NCBI GenBank assembly: GCA_026647565.1
Contig: JAPKGU010000022.1
Coordinates: 1 to 33,055 of the forward strand
Length of the DNA: 33,055 nt
DNA from: Phycisphaerales bacterium
GTDB lineage: Bacteria > Planctomycetota > Phycisphaerae > Phycisphaerales > UBA1924
Reading direction: 5' to 3'
In this document: piece by piece, positions 8,527 through 14,940 of the stretch
Layout: every line of letters starts with the position of its first letter
Position numbering within the stretch: the first letter of the stretch is position 1
Program-made: the position numbers and the translations under genes
Notes under the pieces: generated by a model
Told to the model about the DNA's origin: nothing
Seen by the model: only the letters and a program-made list of their open reading frames with translations
The model's database searches: none

Positions 8527-9039
8527 ATGAAGGTTCTGCACACGACATCATCGAAGTCCGAGGCCGATGCGCTGGTGGGTTACCTGTCGGAGGTCTCGAT
8601 CGACGCGGCGGTGGTCGGGCACTTCGACGCCATTTTCCGCATGTGGTCGCAGTTCGACGTCATGCTGCGGACCGAGAGTGATCTGGAGCGGGCGGAGTCG
8701 GCGGTGAAGGAGTTCATGGCCTCGCCCGCGGCGATGACGGAGGACCTGGAGGATCGATCGGTCGCGGATCTCGCGTTGCTCGATCCCGCGCTGGCGCCGC
8801 CGTGCCCGGCGTGTGAAGCGGTGCTGCCGCTGGACGGCGGGCTGGAGCACTGCCCCGCGTGCGGCGTCGAGGTGGATGTCGGGGCGCTGGTGGTGGCGCA
8901 GCACGGGCCGGAGGTGCTGGCGACGCCAGGGCTCCGCGCGGGGTGCGCCCACTGCGGGTATCCGGCGCAGGGTGGGCCGAGCACCGGCGTGCGGACGCGG
9001 ACCTGTCCGGGGTGCGGCAGGCCGATGGGCACGTGGTGA
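8527..9039 (+). CDS. DUF2007-like protein with two C-terminal zinc ribbons
   Basis: 170 aa. The ATG at 8527 follows GGAGGGGG. Residues 1-65 resemble the DUF2007 (putative signal-transducing) domain: KVLHTTSSKSEADALVGYLSEVSIDAAVVG, an alpha/beta fold in which a short sequence is compared or bound. The rest carries four CxxC pairs (CPAC, CPAC, CAHC, CPGC) arranged as two zinc ribbons. DUF2007 proteins with zinc ribbons occur in many planctomycetes, but their biochemical role is unknown. It is divergent from the aldo/keto reductase, with 61 bp between start codons. Confidence 0.75.
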   Translation: MKVLHTTSSKSEADALVGYLSEVSIDAAVVGHFDAIFRMWSQFDVMLRTESDLERAESAVKEFMASPAAMTEDLEDRSVADLALLDPALAPPCPACEAVLPLDGGLEHCPACGVEVDVGALVVAQHGPEVLATPGLRAGCAHCGYPAQGGPSTGVRTRTCPGCGRPMGTW

Positions 9040-9078
9040 GCGAGCGGCGGGCGCGACCGGAGCGAGGACGGTGGCGCA

Positions 9079-9330
9079 TCAGTTGAGGATTTCGACGCGG
9101 CTGAACTGGTCGAGGTTGACGACGACGAGCTCGCCATCGTCCTTCTTGAGTTCGAGGCGGTCGAGCCAGAGCTTATTGCCCTTGCTGTGGGCGAACCAGG
9201 AGCCGGTGGTGGCCTGGCCGAAGCGCTGCACGGTCCCCTCGACGGAGATCGTGTGGGTCCCCGTCTGGCGGGGGACCTGCTGGGTGACGCGGACGCGCTG
9301 GCCGGGGGAGAAGGAGTCGAGGGAGAGCAT
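9079..9330 (-). CDS. Small protein of unknown function
   Basis: 83 aa. I choose ATG 9330 (MLSLDSFSPGQRVRVTQQ) over a longer in-frame start because the upstream extension is proline/serine-rich and unlike a protein, and because a TATCCT box sits 6 nt before 9330. The sequence alternates short strands (GQRVRVTQQV, HTISVEGTV, GELVVVNLDQFSRVEIL) with turns, suggesting a small SH3-like beta-barrel. No catalytic motif, signal peptide or membrane segment is present. Function not recognised. Confidence 0.6.
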   Translation of the reverse strand: MLSLDSFSPGQRVRVTQQVPRQTGTHTISVEGTVQRFGQATTGSWFAHSKGNKLWLDRLELKKDDGELVVVNLDQFSRVEILN

Positions 9331-9336
9331 GGGCGA

Positions 9337-9342
9337 AGGATA
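9337..9342 (-). promoter_or_regulatory. -10 box for a leaderless small gene
   Basis: TATCCT on the minus strand, 6 nt before the ATG at 9330. It decides the start codon chosen for that gene. No clear -35. Confidence 0.45.
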
Positions 9343-9432
9343 GGGGAAGAGCGGCAGACCAGCAAAGCAGCAGGGCGGCAAAAGTGTGAGGGAGCGGGTC
9401 GGAGGGGGTGTCGTGCGGCAAGGGAGGGAGAG

Positions 9433-9530
9433 ACGCATCAACGCACCAACGCATCAACACACAGGGAGAGGACATTCCGCGCGTCGGTCGTGTTCCGATG
9501 CGTTGGAGCGTTCCTGCGTTGGAGCGTTTG
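9433..9530. repeat. Two inverted arrays of a degenerate 8-bp repeat
   Basis: Positions 9433-9464 hold four units (ACGCATCA, ACGCACCA, ACGCATCA, ACACACAG). Positions 9491-9530 hold five units of an inverted version (TGTTCCGA, TGCGTTGG, AGCGTTCC, TGCGTTGG, AGCGTTTG). TGCGTTGG is the reverse complement of CCAACGCA, which occurs inside the first array, so the two could pair into a long imperfect hairpin. The block sits just downstream of the phosphohexomutase stop codon and may act in transcription termination. Confidence 0.6.
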
Positions 9531-9533
9531 CCG

Positions 9534-10970
9534 TTATCCGGCGATGACGCGTGCCGCGTCGTCGAGGATGCGTCGGGATTCTTCGGCGGTCGGGGCCTCG
9601 GCGATGAGGCGCATGATGGGTTCGGTGTTGCTGGCGCGGACGTGGAGCCAGGCGCGCTTGTCGAGCCAGTCGATGCGGACACCGTCCTGGAGGTCAACGG
9701 CTGCGGACTTGTAGGCCTTGGCGACCTTCTCGACGGCGGGCTTGGCAGTGTCCTTCGAGGGAAGATCGACCTTGCGCTTCTCGATCGCGTAGGCGGGGAG
9801 CTCGGCGACGATCTGCGCGAGGGGTTTGTCCTCACGGGCGAGGAGGCCGAGGGTGAGGGCCATGGCGGAGAGGGAGTCGCGGACGTAGGTGAGCCGGGGC
9901 CAGATGACGCCGCCGTTGCCCTCGCCCCCGATGATCGCGTCGTGCTGCTTCATCGCGGCGACGACATTGGCCTCCCCGACGGCGGTGCGGATGACGCGGG
10001 CCCCGAACCTGGCGGCGACATCGTCGATCATGCGGCTGGTGGAGAGGTTGACGCAGACGGCGCGGCCCTTGGCACGGTCACCCATGGAACCAAGGACGGC
10101 GATGGCGGCGATGACGAGGGTGTACTCCTCGCCGATGTAGCGTCCATCGGCGTCGATGATGGCGAGGCGATCGGCGTCGGGGTCCTGGGCGAAACCGGCG
10201 GCGGCGCTCTGCGCGGCCATCGCGGCGGCAAGCCCGGTGAGGTTTTCGCGGGTCGGCTCGGGCGTGTGCGGGAAGATGCCGGTCGGCTCGCCGTGGAGTT
10301 GGATGATCTCGGAGCAGCCGAGGCGTTCGAGGAGCGCGAGCGCGCCGGGCGCGCCGGAGCCGTTGACGGAGTCGACGACGGCGCGGAAGTGGCGGTCGCG
10401 GGCGGGGCCGGCGAGCCCGATCTCGTCGAGGGCGTCGAGCACGCGTTCGACGTGCACCGATGTCCCGGAGGGATTCACGCTGATCGTGCCGATCCGATCC
10501 CACGGCAGGGCGTCCTGCGCCGGGCGGTTTCGGATGAAGCGTTCGACGATGGCGTTCGCGGTTGCGGCGTCGGGCGCGCAGGCATCCGATGCGCCGGGCG
10601 CTGCGCCCGCGGCGCGGACGAGGCACTTGAGTCCGTTCCACTGCTGCGGGTTGTGGCTGGCGGTGAGGATCATGCCGGCATCGGCGCTGGTGGCGTCGGT
10701 CATGACGCCGGCGGTGGGGGTCATGGCGATGCCGAGGTCGATGACGTCGCAGCCACCGGAGGTGAGGCCTGCGAGTGCGGCGGCGTGGATCATCTGGCAT
10801 CCGGCGCGTCCGTCGCGTGCGAGGACGACGCGGGGGCGTTCGATGCGGCGTGCGTCGCGGAGCCATCCGGCGTAGGCGCCGGCGTAGCGGGTGGCGGCGT
10901 CGTGGGTGAGGGATGCGCCGACGATGCCGCGGCAGCCGCTGACACCGAGCATGAGTGGGGCTTCGGACAC
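9534..10970 (-). CDS. Alpha-D-phosphohexomutase (phosphoglucosamine/phosphomannomutase family)
   Basis: 478 aa from a GTG at 10970, chosen because CGGAGA lies 8 nt upstream; TTG 11009 and ATG 10952 are alternatives. Enzymes of this family move phosphate between C1 and C6 of a hexose or hexosamine through a phosphoserine. Visible motifs in order: GVSGCRGIVG (N-terminal), TASHNP with catalytic Ser105, DPDADRLA (the metal-binding DxDxDR), GGEGNGGVI (sugar binding) and RASNTEPIMRLIAEA (phosphate binding). All four active-site loops are intact. The family supplies sugar phosphates for peptidoglycan, LPS or glycogen. The substrate cannot be settled between glucosamine, mannose and glucose, so no gene symbol is given. 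Divergent from the QueD-like gene. Confidence 0.88.
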   Translation of the reverse strand: MSEAPLMLGVSGCRGIVGASLTHDAATRYAGAYAGWLRDARRIERPRVVLARDGRAGCQMIHAAALAGLTSGGCDVIDLGIAMTPTAGVMTDATSADAGMILTASHNPQQWNGLKCLVRAAGAAPGASDACAPDAATANAIVERFIRNRPAQDALPWDRIGTISVNPSGTSVHVERVLDALDEIGLAGPARDRHFRAVVDSVNGSGAPGALALLERLGCSEIIQLHGEPTGIFPHTPEPTRENLTGLAAAMAAQSAAAGFAQDPDADRLAIIDADGRYIGEEYTLVIAAIAVLGSMGDRAKGRAVCVNLSTSRMIDDVAARFGARVIRTAVGEANVVAAMKQHDAIIGGEGNGGVIWPRLTYVRDSLSAMALTLGLLAREDKPLAQIVAELPAYAIEKRKVDLPSKDTAKPAVEKVAKAYKSAAVDLQDGVRIDWLDKRAWLHVRASNTEPIMRLIAEAPTAEESRRILDDAARVIAG

Positions 10971-11046
10971 TGTTCGGTCTCCGGGCGAGCGGTTCTCGCG
11001 GCCGTCCAAGTTTAGCGCCGAGCGCCTCGTGCCCGGCGATTTCCCC

Positions 11047-11052
11047 TATCAT
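11047..11052 (+). promoter_or_regulatory. -10 box for a leaderless QueD-like/ppk1 transcript
   Basis: TATCAT lies 7 nt before the GTG at 11060, with CTCCCCC between and no Shine-Dalgarno sequence. It would also drive the coupled ppk1 gene. Confidence 0.5.
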
Positions 11053-11059
11053 CTCCCCC

Positions 11060-11449
11060 GTGTACGAGGTGACGGTCCAGGACGAGTTCTGCGCGGCGCA
11101 CGCCATCTGGATCCGGGGCGAGCGCGAGCGACTCCACGGGCACAACTGGCGCGTGACGGTGGTCGTCGCGGGTCCGGAGCTTGATGGTGATGGCCTTCTG
11201 TGCGACTTCCACGAGGTGGAGCGGGTGCTCGGCTCGGTGCTTGCGCCGTGGCGAGACGGCTCGTTGAACGACGCGCCCCCGTTCGCGCCGGACGGCCGAG
11301 GAGTGAACCCGACGGCGGAGCGGGTGGCGGAGACGATCGCGGTCGCGATGCGTGACGGGCTTCGGCGGGTGCTGCCGGCGGGCGCGTCTGTCGCCAGCGT
11401 TTCGGTCACGGAAGCTCGGGGGTGTATCGCGACATGGAGGTCACGATGA
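11060..11449 (+). CDS. QueD/6-pyruvoyl-tetrahydropterin synthase-like T-fold protein with altered active site
   Basis: 129 aa from GTG 11060. The family converts dihydroneopterin triphosphate to 6-carboxytetrahydropterin (queuosine pathway) or a related pterin. The three zinc ligands are present: His14 (CAAH), His26 and His28 (LHGHNW). The LCDFHEVERVL helix, NPTAERVAE (family NPTSENLA) and the Glu of TEA are also recognisable. However, the catalytic Cys expected four residues before His26 is Arg22 (sequence GERERLHGH), and the usual LDHxxLN is WRDGSLND, so the His of the Asp-His pair is missing. Product formation by the classical route is therefore doubtful. The stop codon overlaps the ppk1 start (ATGA), a sign of translational coupling. 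Confidence 0.8.
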   Translation: MYEVTVQDEFCAAHAIWIRGERERLHGHNWRVTVVVAGPELDGDGLLCDFHEVERVLGSVLAPWRDGSLNDAPPFAPDGRGVNPTAERVAETIAVAMRDGLRRVLPAGASVASVSVTEARGCIATWRSR

Positions 11450-13644
11450 CGAAGGTTGCTCACGGCGCGAAGCCGCACGCTCCGGCACCATCCGCACCGC
11501 CGACGGCGGCATCGGGCGCGTCGTCGGACGGGGATGTGATCGCGTCGCCGCCCTTCAACCGCGACCTGTCGTGGCTGGCGTTCAACCGGCGTGTGCTGGA
11601 CCAGGCGATCGATCCGACGATGCCGCTGCTGGAGCGGGTGAAGTTCCTGGCGATCTTCAACTCGAACCTCGACGAGTTCTTCATGAAGCGGGTGGGGGTG
11701 CTGAAGGTGCAGCTCGAGGCGGGCGTGACGGCGCGGACGCCCGAGGGCCTGACGCCGCAGGAGCTGTTCAAGCGGGTGCGTGAGATCGTGCTGGAGCAGC
11801 AGGAGTTGATGGCCCGCTGCTACAAGGAGGATCTGGGGCCGCTGCTTGCGGCCCAAGAGATCCACGTGACGCCCTACGGAGAGCTTGTCGCATCGGACCG
11901 CGAGCTTGCGGATGCGTGGTATCGCTCGAACGTGTTCCCTGTGCTGACGCCGCTTGCGGTCGATCCGGGGCATCGATTCCCGTTCATCTCGAACCTGTCG
12001 AACAACCTGGGCGTGTTCCTGACGATGCCGGGCGCGGACGAGCCGGTCTTTGCGCGTGTGAAGCTGCCGGCGAACCTGCCGCTGTTCGTGCGGCTGGGCG
12101 CGCCGGACGGGCGGAAGGCGGCTTCCGGTGGAGGCCCGGTGCGGTTCGTGGCGCTGCGGGAGATGATCATCGCGAACCTGGGCCAGCTGTTCCCCGGGGC
12201 GACGATCAACCATGTGACGGCGTTCCGCGTGACGAGGAACGTCTCGGTGAGGCAGGACGAGGAGGAGACGGAGGATCTTCTCCGGAGCGTGGAGCAGGAG
12301 CTGCGTCAGCGCCGGTTTGCGGACGCGGTGCGGATCGAGGTTCAGCCGAACGCGTCGTCGGAGGTGATGTCGTTCGTGCTGCGCGCGATCGACCTCGGTC
12401 CGGAGGACGTGTACGAGCGTGCGGGGCCGATCGATTACTCGGCGCTGTGGGCGATCGCGGATCTTGACCGGCCGGATCTCAAGCACCCGGTCTGGACGCC
12501 GGTCACGCCGCCACGGCTGGCGGGGGACGACCTGGATATTTTCGCGGCGATCCGCGAGCGGGACATCCTGCTGCACCATCCTTATGAGTCGTTCAAGCAC
12601 TCGGTGGAGCGGTTCATTGCCGCGGCGGCGCGCGACCCGGACGTGCTGGCGATCAAGCAGACGCTGTACCGGACGAGCCGCGACTCGCCGTTTGTGTCGT
12701 CGCTGATCCGCGCGGCGGAGGACGGCAAGCAGGTGGCGTGTCTTGTTGAGCTTCGGGCGCGGTTTGATGAGCAGAAGAACGTGCGGTTTGCGCGCCAGCT
12801 GGAGAAGGCGGGCGTGCACGTGGCGTACGGGGTTGTGGGGCTGAAGACGCACTGCAAGTGCTCGCTGGTGGTTCGGAAGGAGCACGACGGGCTTCGGTGC
12901 TACGCGCACCTCGGGACGGGCAACTACAACCCGACGACGGCGCATCTCTACACGGACCTGTCGCTGCTGACGTGCGACCCCGTGATCACGGGGGACGTCG
13001 TCGACCTTTTCAACTGCCTGACGGGTCGCTCGCTGCACAAGGACTACAAGGCGCTGCTGGTCGCGCCGTTCACGCTGCGCGACCGTCTGAGCGAGATGAT
13101 CGATCAGGAGGCCTCGAACGCGCGGGCCGGCAAGCCGGCGCGGATCTGGGCGAAGATGAACGCGCTGGAGGACCGCGTGGTGGCGAGGCGGCTGTACGAG
13201 GCGTCGCGCGCGGGGGTCGAGGTCACGCTGGTGGTGCGCGGGTTCTGCTGCCTGGAGCCGGGGATCCCGGGGAAGAGCGAGAACATCCGCGTGATGTCGG
13301 TGGTGGGGCGGTTCCTCGAGCACTCGCGGATCTTCCACTTCGCCGACGGGCAGGCGGACCCCTTGGCGGGCCGGTGGTACATCGGGAGCGCGGACTGGAT
13401 GTACAGAAACCTGAGCGCGCGGATGGAGGCGCTGACGCCGGTGAACGACAAGGATGCGCGGAAGCGGATCCTGCGGATCTTTGAGGTGGCGCTGGCGGAC
13501 AAGCGGTGCGCGTGGGACCTGGGCGCGGACGGGGTGTATCGGCGGCGTGTGGCGGGGAAGGGCGACGCGCCGGATTCGGACGCGGCGATGGGCACGTTCG
13601 AGGTGATGATGCGGGATGCGATGAAGAGTGTGGGGAAGGCATAA
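11446..13644 (+). CDS. ppk1: Polyphosphate kinase 1
   Basis: 732 aa, near the usual 690-740. It reversibly polymerises the gamma-phosphate of ATP into polyphosphate, using an autophosphorylated histidine. ATG 11446 is supported by GGAGG at 11436-11440, 5 nt upstream; the first 35 residues are a variable Ala/Pro-rich leader. Core motifs: FNRDLSWLAFNRRVL (N domain), FFMKRV, IKQTLYRTS, then GLKTHCKCSLV with phospho-acceptor His469, YNPTTAHLYTDLSLLT, and EHSRIFHF with the second conserved His626, followed by YIGSADWMYRNL. All domains (N, head, C1, C2) are present. The gene overlaps the QueD-like gene by 4 nt. Planctomycete ppk1 is commonly linked to phosphate storage and stress; no pho-box was recognised. 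Confidence 0.97.
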   Translation: MTKVAHGAKPHAPAPSAPPTAASGASSDGDVIASPPFNRDLSWLAFNRRVLDQAIDPTMPLLERVKFLAIFNSNLDEFFMKRVGVLKVQLEAGVTARTPEGLTPQELFKRVREIVLEQQELMARCYKEDLGPLLAAQEIHVTPYGELVASDRELADAWYRSNVFPVLTPLAVDPGHRFPFISNLSNNLGVFLTMPGADEPVFARVKLPANLPLFVRLGAPDGRKAASGGGPVRFVALREMIIANLGQLFPGATINHVTAFRVTRNVSVRQDEEETEDLLRSVEQELRQRRFADAVRIEVQPNASSEVMSFVLRAIDLGPEDVYERAGPIDYSALWAIADLDRPDLKHPVWTPVTPPRLAGDDLDIFAAIRERDILLHHPYESFKHSVERFIAAAARDPDVLAIKQTLYRTSRDSPFVSSLIRAAEDGKQVACLVELRARFDEQKNVRFARQLEKAGVHVAYGVVGLKTHCKCSLVVRKEHDGLRCYAHLGTGNYNPTTAHLYTDLSLLTCDPVITGDVVDLFNCLTGRSLHKDYKALLVAPFTLRDRLSEMIDQEASNARAGKPARIWAKMNALEDRVVARRLYEASRAGVEVTLVVRGFCCLEPGIPGKSENIRVMSVVGRFLEHSRIFHFADGQADPLAGRWYIGSADWMYRNLSARMEALTPVNDKDARKRILRIFEVALADKRCAWDLGADGVYRRRVAGKGDAPDSDAAMGTFEVMMRDAMKSVGKA

Positions 13645-13667
13645 AGTCTTGTCCATTAGGACTTTAT
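13641..13667. promoter_or_regulatory. AT-rich inverted repeat over the ppk1 stop codon
   Basis: ATAAAGTC (13641-13648) and GACTTTAT (13660-13667) are perfect inverted arms around an 11-nt loop; an inner GTCC-ATTA-GGAC palindrome is an alternative fold. No T-tract follows on the plus strand. It could be a weak terminator for ppk1 or an operator. It stands out by its AT content. Confidence 0.4.
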
Positions 13668-13728
13668 GAGGTGCGGGCGCGATCCGCCGCGCCGGCGTCG
13701 TGTCGGGAAATCAGTGCGCGGATACGCC

Positions 13729-13734
13729 TACGCT
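13729..13734 (+). promoter_or_regulatory. -10 box upstream of atpG
   Basis: TACGCT, 9 nt before the ATG at 13744, with no Shine-Dalgarno sequence in between. Transcription would start 1-3 nt before the start codon. Confidence 0.45.
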
Positions 13735-13743
13735 TCCGCCCCT

Positions 13744-14628
13744 ATGGGTAAGTCACGCGAGATCAAGAAGCGGATGAAGGCCGTCGGAAACATCCGACGG
13801 ATCACCAAGACCATGCAGATGATCGCGACGAGCAAGTTCGCGCGGGCGCAGCAGCGCGCCGTCGCGAGCAAGCCGTACACCAACGCGATGTTCGACCTGG
13901 TCGGCAAGCTGGCGTCCGCGGCGGGGGATGTCTCCCATCCGCTGATTGATGCCAAGCCGGGCGCCGACGCGAAGGCCCTGACGCTGGTGATCACGAGCGA
14001 TCGCGGGCTGTGCGGGCCGTACAACGGCTCGATCCTCCGCAAGATGATGGAGCACTTCCGGGCGGCGGCCGAGGCGCGTGATGGCGTGATCGAGCTGGTC
14101 GGCAAGAAGGGCCTGGCGACGCTCAAGTTCAACAAGATCAACGTCGCGACGCACCACACGCACTTCGGCGACAAGCCGTCGTACGAGGATGTGGAGAAGC
14201 TGGCGCAGACCTATATCGATCGCTTCTCCAGGGGCGAGATCTCCAGCGTCAAGGTCGTGTACATGCGGTTCATCTCCGTCGGCAAGCAGGCGCCGGAGGT
14301 CAAGCAGCTGCTGCCGTTCGTCGCCGAGGAGGCGCCGAAGGCGGCTCAAGGCGAGACGAAGGAGCAGGCGCTCCCGTTCGAGTTCAGCCCGTCGCCGAAG
14401 GAGCTGATGGACACGCTGCTGCCGGCGGCGTTGAAGGCGGCGCTCTTCCAGTGCTTCAATGATGCGATCGTGTCGGAGCACGTGGCGCGGATGGTGGCGA
14501 TGAAGGCGGCGACGGACAACGCCGGGAAGATGGGCAAGCGACTGAGCCGCGCGTACAACAGGGCGCGTCAGGCGCAGATCACGACGGAGCTGACGGAGAT
14601 CATCTCGGGTGCCGCGGCACTCGGGTGA
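13744..14628 (+). CDS. atpG: ATP synthase F1 gamma subunit
   Basis: 294 aa, the standard length. The gamma subunit is the central rotating shaft of F1, linking proton flow through the membrane ring to ATP synthesis by the alpha/beta hexamer. The N-terminal coiled-coil helix reads MGKSREIKKRMKAVGNIRRITKTMQMIATSKF, and the matching C-terminal helix has ARMVAMKAATDNAGKM followed by YNRARQAQITTELTEIISGAAAL. The central Rossmann-like part contains ITSDRGLCGPYN. The neighbouring atp genes (alpha, beta, epsilon, delta) are absent: the flanks are ppk1 and a halogenase-like gene. The gene has its own -10 box and a terminator, so it looks like an independent transcription unit. Confidence 0.96.
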   Translation: MGKSREIKKRMKAVGNIRRITKTMQMIATSKFARAQQRAVASKPYTNAMFDLVGKLASAAGDVSHPLIDAKPGADAKALTLVITSDRGLCGPYNGSILRKMMEHFRAAAEARDGVIELVGKKGLATLKFNKINVATHHTHFGDKPSYEDVEKLAQTYIDRFSRGEISSVKVVYMRFISVGKQAPEVKQLLPFVAEEAPKAAQGETKEQALPFEFSPSPKELMDTLLPAALKAALFQCFNDAIVSEHVARMVAMKAATDNAGKMGKRLSRAYNRARQAQITTELTEIISGAAALG

Positions 14629-14657
14629 GAAGAAGGCACAGAAGCAAGAGGCACGAA

Positions 14658-14693
14658 GCCGGCACGTCCACGGGGGCGTGCCGGTGTGTTTTT
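14658..14693 (+). terminator. Rho-independent terminator of atpG
   Basis: Arms CCGGCACG (14659-14666) and CGTGCCGG (14677-14684), extended by a G-U pair, surround a 10-nt loop and are followed by TGTGTTTTT. It starts 30 nt after the atpG stop codon. Confidence 0.8.
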
Positions 14694-14700
14694 CGAGAGG

Positions 14701-14775
14701 GGGCAAACGGGCAGAGGGACAGAGGGGCAAAAGAGGAAAGACATGGGCATTGGGCAATGGCATTGGGTGAATGGC
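14701..14775 (+). repeat. Degenerate 8-bp-period repeat array
   Basis: Units GGGCAAAC, GGGCAGAG, GGACAGAG, GGGCAAAA and GAGGAAAG fill 14701-14740. A second set built from ATGGGC, ATTGGGCA, ATGGC and ATTGGGTGA follows to about 14775. The unit differs from those at 9433 and 20043, but the 8-bp spacing is the same. Confidence 0.5.
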
Positions 14776-14812
14776 GAGGCGGCGGCCACCGGGAAGGGGG
14801 ATCAGAAGTCTC

Positions 14813-14841
14813 TTGTGGGCGCTTGCCGCATGCTGTAGGAT
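14813..14841 (+). promoter_or_regulatory. Sigma70-type promoter of the halogenase-like gene
   Basis: TTGTGG (14813-14818) and TAGGAT (14836-14841) are separated by exactly 17 nt. This is the best-spaced -35/-10 pair in the window. The leader to the ATG at 14941 is about 90 nt and carries a GGAAGGGG ribosome binding site. The gap 14776-14940 otherwise shows nothing recognisable. Confidence 0.55.
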
Positions 14842-14940
14842 CGGTTGGTTCCGGGCGCTGGGTGTCCGGGCGCGGCGCGGACAACTCGGTCCGCGATGGC
14901 GGCGAGGATTCGGGTCTCGCTCGGTCGGAAGGGGTGATGT

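Noticed and set aside
10078-13656. 1,192-codon minus-strand open frame
   Set aside because: Antisense shadow of the QueD-like and ppk1 genes; Arg/His/Pro-rich composition typical of antisense frames in GC-rich DNA.
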